Shown here: one piece after another, positions 5,724-9,102 of the stretch
Layout: the number at the start of each line of letters is the position of its first letter
Position numbering within the stretch: position 1 is the first letter of the stretch
NCBI GenBank assembly: GCA_026395655.1
Contig: JAPLYJ010000005.1
Coordinates: forward strand, 1-9,102
DNA length: 9,102 bases
Reading direction: 5' to 3'
DNA from: Candidatus Parcubacteria bacterium
GTDB lineage: Bacteria; Patescibacteriota; Minisyncoccia; UBA6257; JAPLYJ01
The notes under the pieces: model-generated
What the model saw: only the letters and a program-made list of their open reading frames with translations
Databases searched by the model: none
What the model was told of the DNA's origin: nothing
Program-made: the position numbers and the translations under genes

Positions 5724-6646
5724 ATGAATCCAGAAGAAAACAATTTAAAATTTACGTCTATAACTGATAAAACATCTTATGATGAGTATATTGAGACTAT
5801 TGATTTTCCTCCTTTAGTGCAATCCTTATCAACTCAGAGATGAAAACAAAATTTTAGCTAGCTGTCAGATAATTATTTGTCCTTTACCCTATCATCAAAA
5901 ATATCTCTATATCCCCCATGGCCCTATTATCAAAGAGCCATTGTCTCTAGACCAAGAAATCTTTTTACTTTCTGAAATAGAAAAAATCGGTAAAAAAGAA
6001 AAAGTCATGTTTATTAGAATTGATCCTTGGCCACAAAACATTGATTTTTTAAAACACAAACAATGGCAAAAAGCTCCTTTAGAAAGTTATCGTTCTTCAT
6101 ATTTTCAACCTAGATTTGAATGGGTTCTTGATTTAAAAAATCTTAGGCAAAGAAATTTTTAATTATTTAGATATTTTCTATAAATTAATGTTAGAAACTA
6201 GTGAAAGAGGTAAATTTTCTTTGCATCCTTATTCATATTATGAATCACTTTTTAAAAATGAAGTTGATCTTGATTTAGAACTTTTTATCACTAAATACGA
6301 AAACGAAATTTTAGCTATCAATGTTGTATTCTATTTTGGAAATGTAGCTAATTGGGTTTTTGGAGCTTCTTCTGACAAATACAGACAATTAAATCCCACC
6401 TATTTAGCTCAATGGCAATCTATTTTAACTGCTCAAGAAAAAAAATGTACCTCATATTCATTTGGTGGTGTTTACAATTCTGATTATCCTCATATATATA
6501 AAGACTACTCTAAAATAACAGATTACAAAAAAAGATACGGTGGTAAATATTTAAATTATTCCGAATCTTACATTTTAACTATTGATAAAATGGCTACCTT
6601 CTTTTACCATGGTCGCAAAAAAATCAAATCTTTTTTACACTCCTAG
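5724..6646 (+). pseudogene. decayed FemAB/FemX-type aminoacyltransferase gene
   Basis: Three pieces in three frames add up to one FemAB/FemX-like protein. This family uses aminoacyl-tRNA to add the first residues of the peptidoglycan cross-bridge. Piece A (ATG 5724, TGA 5841-5843) ends DFPPLVQSLS, like the family's N-terminal Q-S-x-x-W stretch. Piece B (5818-6162) reads DENKILASCQIIICPLP, then YLYIPHGPI (the family's Y-x-P-x-G-P motif) and ends FEWVLDLKNLRQ. Piece C (about 6143-6646) reads NYLDIFYKLMLETSERGKF, ANWVFGASSDKYR and a natural end KKIKSFLHS. Between B and C the usual RYNI..A stretch after the L-D-L strand is missing; between A and B the W-x-x-F segment is missing. Each junction therefore looks like a deletion with a frame change, not a single-base slip. 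The remains total about 306 codons, somewhat under the family's usual length. No full-length product is possible as written. Confidence 0.75.
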
Positions 6647-6647
6647 A

Positions 6648-6676
6648 TTTACTATTTAACAAAGAAATGCTAGATT
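6648..6676 (+). promoter_or_regulatory. promoter of tRNA-Val
   Basis: TTTACT (6648-6653), 17-base spacer, TAGATT (6671-6676), placing the start about three bases before the tRNA at 6686. It begins just after the stop codon of the decayed FemX gene. Confidence 0.5.
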
Positions 6677-6685
6677 TAATTTTAC

Positions 6686-6759
6686 GGGCGCATAGCTCAG
6701 CTGGTTAGAGCGTCTGCTTTACACGCAGAAGGCCTCCCGTCCGAATCGGGATGCGCCCA
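6686..6759 (+). tRNA. tRNA-Val(UAC) with C55 T-loop
   Basis: A 74-base cloverleaf: acceptor GGGCGCA/TGCGCCC, D arm GCTC/GAGC with GG in the loop, anticodon stem TCTGC/GCAGA with loop TTTACAC, anticodon UAC (6720-6722). The T stem TCCCG/CGGGA closes the loop TCCGAAT, so the nearly invariant U55 is replaced by C (6741). All stems are fully paired, which argues against a broken gene. Discriminator A; CCA is not encoded. Confidence 0.93.
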
Positions 6760-6766
6760 CATTTGC

Positions 6767-6796
6767 CCATAATCTTGAATTTTTTTCAAATTATGG
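6767..6796 (+). other. stem-loop between tRNA-Val and tRNA-Phe
   Basis: CCATAAT (6767-6773), a bulged C, TTGAA, a TTTTT loop, TTCAA and ATTATGG (6790-6796) make a 12-bp hairpin with one bulge. No T-tract follows, so it is not a standard terminator. It overlaps the -35 side of the likely tRNA-Phe promoter and may act as a processing or weak stop signal for the tRNA-Val transcript. Confidence 0.5.
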
Positions 6797-6803
6797 TTAG
6801 AAT
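6775..6803 (+). promoter_or_regulatory. promoter of tRNA-Phe and S1
   Basis: TTGAAT (6775-6780), 17-base spacer, TAGAAT (6798-6803), each close to consensus. Transcription would begin near 6810, about 23 bases before tRNA-Phe. No other promoter is seen before S1, so this one (or tRNA-Val readthrough) should drive it. Confidence 0.6.
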
Positions 6804-6832
6804 AAACACAATCTAAATTTTAAGCCATATTG

Positions 6833-6904
6833 GCCGGAGTAGCTCAGTGGTAGAGCGAATGCCTGAAGAGCATTGCGTCGAGTGTCCGATTCACTCCTCC
6901 GGCA
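6833..6904 (+). tRNA. tRNA-Phe(GAA) with C55 T-loop
   Basis: A 72-base cloverleaf: acceptor GCCGGAG/CTCCGGC, D arm GCTC/GAGC, anticodon stem AATGC/GCATT with loop CTGAAGA, anticodon GAA (6865-6867). The T stem GAGTG/CACTC closes the loop TCCGATT, so position 55 is C (6886) as in the neighbouring tRNA-Val. Discriminator A; CCA is not encoded. The S1 ATG starts two bases later. Confidence 0.94.
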
Positions 6905-6906
6905 CT

Positions 6907-7980
6907 ATGTTTAAAAAAACTAACAATTTGTTTAGTGCCCAGAGCCGGCAAAAGCCTGGCGAGCTGGTAGAAGGTACGGTCTTAGAAAAAAAGAACCGTT
7001 GCCTTTTTGTAGATCTCGGGATTTTAGGTACGGGTATCGTACGTGGTGAAGAATATTTTAAAGCCAAAGATACCATAAAAGACTTGAAACCAGGAGATCT
7101 TGTTTCTGCTAGAGTTAACGAAGACGAAAATGACGACGGTTTTGTTGAATTGTCTCTAAAAGACATCAGTAAGGAGAAAAATTGGCAAATTTTAAAAGAA
7201 ATGGCCAAAAACAACGAGGTTACCAGCGTTAAAATCGTAGATTCTAATTCCGGTGGGCTCATGGCTGAAGTTTTAGGATTAAAAGGTTTTTTACCTGCTT
7301 CACAATTAACCAGCAATCATTATCCCAAAGTAGAAGGTGGAGAAAAGGAACGTGTAGCTGAAGAATTAAAAAAATTAATAGGGCAAGAATTTAAAGTTAA
7401 AATTCTAGACGTAGAACCTAATAGTCAAAAATTAATTCTCTCAGAAAAAGCAGCTGAATACGGAGATATCAAAGATTTGATTGCACAATACAAAATAAAC
7501 GATATCGTTGATTGCGTTGTCTCTAAAATTACTGACTTTGGAGCTTTTGTAAAATTTGGTGATCCTTCTATAGATGGTCTTGTTCATATTTCCGAATTTG
7601 ATTATAAACTGGTAGCTAATCCTTCTGAATTTATTAAAGAAGGAGAGAGCATTAAAGCTCAAATTATCAGCATGGATAACAATCGCGTTTCCTTGTCTCT
7701 CAAAACTTTAAAGCTTGATCCTTGGGAAGAAATAGAGAAAAAATACCAAGTAGGAGAAGCCTATCCAGGCAAAGTAGCTCATCAAGGCAATTTTGGATAT
7801 TTAGTAGAGTTAGAACCTGATATTATTGGTATCTACAAACACCCTCATTCTGTTGAAAAAACAGATGAGCTAGCTATAGACCAAACATATCCATTTACCA
7901 TTATTTCCTTAGATAGAAAATCAAGACATATCATATTAAGTTTGGCTGAGAAACAAAAAGACGAGACTAAAACAGAATAA
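6907..7980 (+). CDS. rpsA: 30S ribosomal protein S1, short four-domain form
   Basis: A 357-residue protein made of four S1 (OB-fold) RNA-binding repeats at about 17-86, 103-180, 197-266 and 283-346. The third is the most typical (GAFVKFGDPSIDGLVHISE, ending NRVSLSLK); the first and fourth are more divergent. S1 helps the 30S subunit bind and unfold mRNA, which matters where Shine-Dalgarno sequences are scarce, as here. Proteobacterial S1 has six repeats; four-repeat forms are common in Gram-positive and candidate-phylum bacteria. I start it at ATG 6907: the frame is open back to 6847, but that part is the tRNA-Phe gene. Only the bases CT separate the tRNA's last base from the ATG, so the message has no ribosome site of its own and its 5' end is probably made by tRNA 3' processing. 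A strong terminator follows the TAA by seven bases. Confidence 0.9.
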   Translation: MFKKTNNLFSAQSRQKPGELVEGTVLEKKNRCLFVDLGILGTGIVRGEEYFKAKDTIKDLKPGDLVSARVNEDENDDGFVELSLKDISKEKNWQILKEMAKNNEVTSVKIVDSNSGGLMAEVLGLKGFLPASQLTSNHYPKVEGGEKERVAEELKKLIGQEFKVKILDVEPNSQKLILSEKAAEYGDIKDLIAQYKINDIVDCVVSKITDFGAFVKFGDPSIDGLVHISEFDYKLVANPSEFIKEGESIKAQIISMDNNRVSLSLKTLKLDPWEEIEKKYQVGEAYPGKVAHQGNFGYLVELEPDIIGIYKHPHSVEKTDELAIDQTYPFTIISLDRKSRHIILSLAEKQKDETKTE

Positions 7981-7987
7981 GGAAAAC

Positions 7988-8014
7988 AAAAACTCTGCAA
8001 TTTGCAGAGTTTTT
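7988..8014 (+). terminator. bidirectional terminator between S1 and HU
   Basis: A five-A run, CTCTGC, loop AATTT, GCAGAG and a five-T run form a nearly perfect inverted repeat. It works as a rho-independent terminator on both strands and lies between the convergent S1 (ends 7980) and HU (ends 8035). Confidence 0.92.
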
Positions 8015-8034
8015 GAAAACCAATGTATTTAAAT

Positions 8035-8307
8035 TTATTTTACTGCATCCTTCAAACCTTTGCCTGCTTTGAATTTAGGCACTTTAGTAGCAGCAATGCT
8101 GATTTTTTCTCCAGTCCTAGGGTTAACACCCATACGAGCAGCCCTTCTTTTAACAGTAAAGGTACCAAAACCTGTTACTGTAACATCTTCTTCGTGAGAC
8201 AAGGTTTTTGCTATACCATCAAAAATTTCATTAATTAATTCAGCAGCGTCTTTCTTAGAACATTCTAGCTTAGCTACTACAATTTCTGCTAAGTTTTCTT
8301 TGGTCAT
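8035..8307 (-). CDS. hup: DNA-binding protein HU
   Basis: A 90-residue HU/IHF-family protein of standard length. It has the N-terminal helical dimerisation region (MTKENLAEIVVAKLECSKK), the strand GFGTFTVKRRAAR (47-59) and the DNA-intercalating arm GVNPRTGEKI with the conserved proline. A basic C-terminal helix (FKAGKGLKDAVK) follows. HU bends and compacts the chromosome as a dimer. Without a second subunit gene in view, HU rather than IHF is the better name. No ribosome site precedes the ATG. An extended -10 promoter lies 85 bases upstream and the leader contains a hairpin; a TATATT (8320-8315) seven bases before the ATG is a possible second, leaderless start. It lies downstream of RNase Y on the same strand with no terminator between, so co-transcription is also possible. 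Confidence 0.95.
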   Translation of the reverse strand: MTKENLAEIVVAKLECSKKDAAELINEIFDGIAKTLSHEEDVTVTGFGTFTVKRRAARMGVNPRTGEKISIAATKVPKFKAGKGLKDAVK

Positions 8308-8341
8308 ATTATTTAATATATTAAAATTAATTTTGTTTTTT

Positions 8342-8371
8342 ACCCTGATCTCGACCTTTAAAACTCAGGGT
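8342..8371 (-). other. hairpin in the HU leader
   Basis: On the minus strand ACCCTGA (8371-8365) pairs with TCAGGGT (8348-8342) around a 16-base loop, inside the predicted 5' leader of HU mRNA. A run of A follows in the sense direction, so it is not a terminator for this strand. On the + strand it is followed by TTT, but no + strand gene leads into it. Confidence 0.45.
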
Positions 8372-8391
8372 TTTAATGTTTATTTGCTCTT

Positions 8392-8400
8392 ATTATACCA
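8392..8400 (-). promoter_or_regulatory. extended -10 promoter of HU
   Basis: The minus strand reads TGGTATAAT (8400-8392), a perfect extended -10, with a weak TTGCTT 18 bases further upstream. It lies in the 3' flank of RNase Y and would give HU a leader of about 78 bases. Confidence 0.6.
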
Positions 8401-8436
8401 AATCTGGCTTAGATAAAGCAAACTTGTAATCCACAA

Positions 8437-9102
8437 TTATTTGGCAAATTCTATTACCCTGGTTTCTCTAATAACCATGACTTTGATTTCTCCTGGATAG
8501 TTAACTTCTGCTTCTATCTTATTAGCAGTATCTCTAGCTAACTTCATGGCACCTAGATCATCAATCTTGTCTGGAAAAACAAAGATACGCAATTCCCTAC
8601 CTGCTTGAATAGCATAGGCTTTTTCTACACCTTCAAAAGATGTAGCAATTCTTTCTAAATCTGTTAATCGTTTAATATATTTTTCTAAAGTTTCTCTACG
8701 TGCTCCTGGTCTAGCTGCTGATAAAGCATCTGCGGTATTTACAATAGCAGCTTCTATCGTTTCTGTAGGAAAATCTTCATGATGAGATTGCATGCCTTTG
8801 ATAATCTCAGGTCTGATATTGTATTTCTGTAAGATCTTAATACCCAATTCTAAATGTGCTCCTTCTATCTCATGGTCTACGGCTTTACCAATGTCATGTA
8901 ACAAACCAGCTGTTTTAGCTATATCTACATTAGCACCTAATTCAGCAGCTAACATACGGCTAAAAGTAGCTACTTCTATAGAATGGAGCAAAACATTTTG
9001 ACCATAACTAGTACGATATGCTAAACGTCCTAAAAGATATACTATCTCAGGTGGTAAATTTAAAGCCCCTATCTCATATACAGCTTCTTCTCCTGCTTTT
9101 TC
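8437..9102 (-). CDS. rny: ribonuclease Y, C-terminal part (cut by window edge)
   Basis: The last 221 residues of RNase Y; the reading frame is open to the window edge, so the N-terminal membrane anchor, coiled coil and KH domain lie outside. Visible is the HD domain: YGQNVLLHSIEVA (H40 of this fragment), GLLHDIGKAVDHE (H69, D70), MQSHHEDFP (H107/H108) and the family-specific NTADALSAARPGARRE with D125. The end, IKVMVIRETRVIEFAK, is the usual RNase Y C-terminus. The enzyme is a membrane-bound endoribonuclease that starts mRNA decay in bacteria lacking RNase E. An apparent start at the TTG at 8991 is spurious, because conserved family residues continue upstream of it (GRLAYRTSYGQN). HU follows on the same strand after about 130 bases. 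Confidence 0.95.
   Translation of the reverse strand, partial: EKAGEEAVYEIGALNLPPEIVYLLGRLAYRTSYGQNVLLHSIEVATFSRMLAAELGANVDIAKTAGLLHDIGKAVDHEIEGAHLELGIKILQKYNIRPEIIKGMQSHHEDFPTETIEAAIVNTADALSAARPGARRETLEKYIKRLTDLERIATSFEGVEKAYAIQAGRELRIFVFPDKIDDLGAMKLARDTANKIEAEVNYPGEIKVMVIRETRVIEFAK

Noticed and set aside
5818..5843. Recoded UGA (SR1/Gracilibacteria-type code) in the FemX-like gene
   Set aside because: Reading through the TGA meets a TAG five codons later, and family residues resume in a different frame, so this is a frame change and not recoding.
6847..6906. Upstream extension of S1 to a GTG at 6847
   Set aside because: These codons are the tRNA-Phe gene itself, and the S1 domain pattern needs none of them.
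6891..7316. 141-codon reading frame antisense to S1
   Set aside because: It overlaps a clear S1-domain gene and its translation looks like low-complexity shadow sequence.
8023..8238. + strand reading frame over HU
   Set aside because: It is antisense to a complete HU gene.
8342..8371. Terminator on the + strand
   Set aside because: No + strand gene leads into it, and S1 already has its own strong terminator at 7988-8014.
8989..8991. TTG start for RNase Y
   Set aside because: The conserved RNase Y sequence continues upstream to the window edge in the same frame.
1..9102. CRISPR array, insertion sequence or attachment site
   Set aside because: No regularly spaced repeats, transposase motifs or terminal inverted repeats were seen; the tRNA 3' ends have no duplicated copies in the window.

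Overview
The window looks like a chromosomal stretch from a low-G+C bacterium with a reduced gene style. The best guess is a member of the Candidate Phyla Radiation (Patescibacteria). That is inference from four things: the AT-rich genes, a short four-domain ribosomal protein S1, RNase Y and HU as housekeeping genes, and the near absence of Shine-Dalgarno sequences. There is no rRNA or other decisive marker. UGA and UAG behave as ordinary stops. No CRISPR array, insertion sequence or phage module is visible, and no gene-free gap exceeds about 215 bases.

Layout. 43-892 (+) is a membrane-anchored YkuE/YaeI-type metallophosphoesterase broken by one frameshift at about 658. 936-1913 (-) is a COG1078-type HD phosphohydrolase. 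Upstream of it on the same strand lie tRNA-Ser(CGA) and tRNA-Arg(CCU); tRNA-Ala(GGC) diverges on the + strand at 2188. A possible 37-codon ORF sits at 2266-2379 (-). 2479-3567 (-) is the most unusual gene: a winged-helix/GHKL-ATPase/STAS-like (DUF4325) fusion, preceded by four helically phased AATTGTCAA-type repeats that overlap its promoter. 3748-4611 (-) is a class I SAM methyltransferase of unknown substrate, and 4748-5212 (+) a small polytopic membrane protein with a His/Asp pattern.

5266-5608 is a compact + strand cassette. It has a promoter-like start, a perfect AAAGGAGGT ribosome site, a 71-codon gene of about 49% G+C, and two strong hairpin terminators. Its composition and signals differ from every neighbour. 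5724-6646 is a decayed FemAB/FemX-like aminoacyltransferase gene broken in at least two places.

6686-7980 (+) is a translation block: tRNA-Val(UAC), tRNA-Phe(GAA) and ribosomal protein S1, whose ATG lies only two bases after the tRNA-Phe discriminator base. Both of these tRNAs carry C instead of U at the normally invariant position 55. A bidirectional terminator separates S1 from the convergent HU gene (8035-8307, -). HU lies downstream of the 3' part of RNase Y (8437-9102, -, cut by the window edge).

Overall this is a housekeeping translation/RNA block (tRNAs, S1, HU, RNase Y) beside an accessory region. The accessory region holds decaying envelope genes, a self-contained regulator and a foreign-looking small-protein cassette. 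Several genes seem to be transcribed without a leader, because their -10 boxes end 7-8 bases before the ATG.
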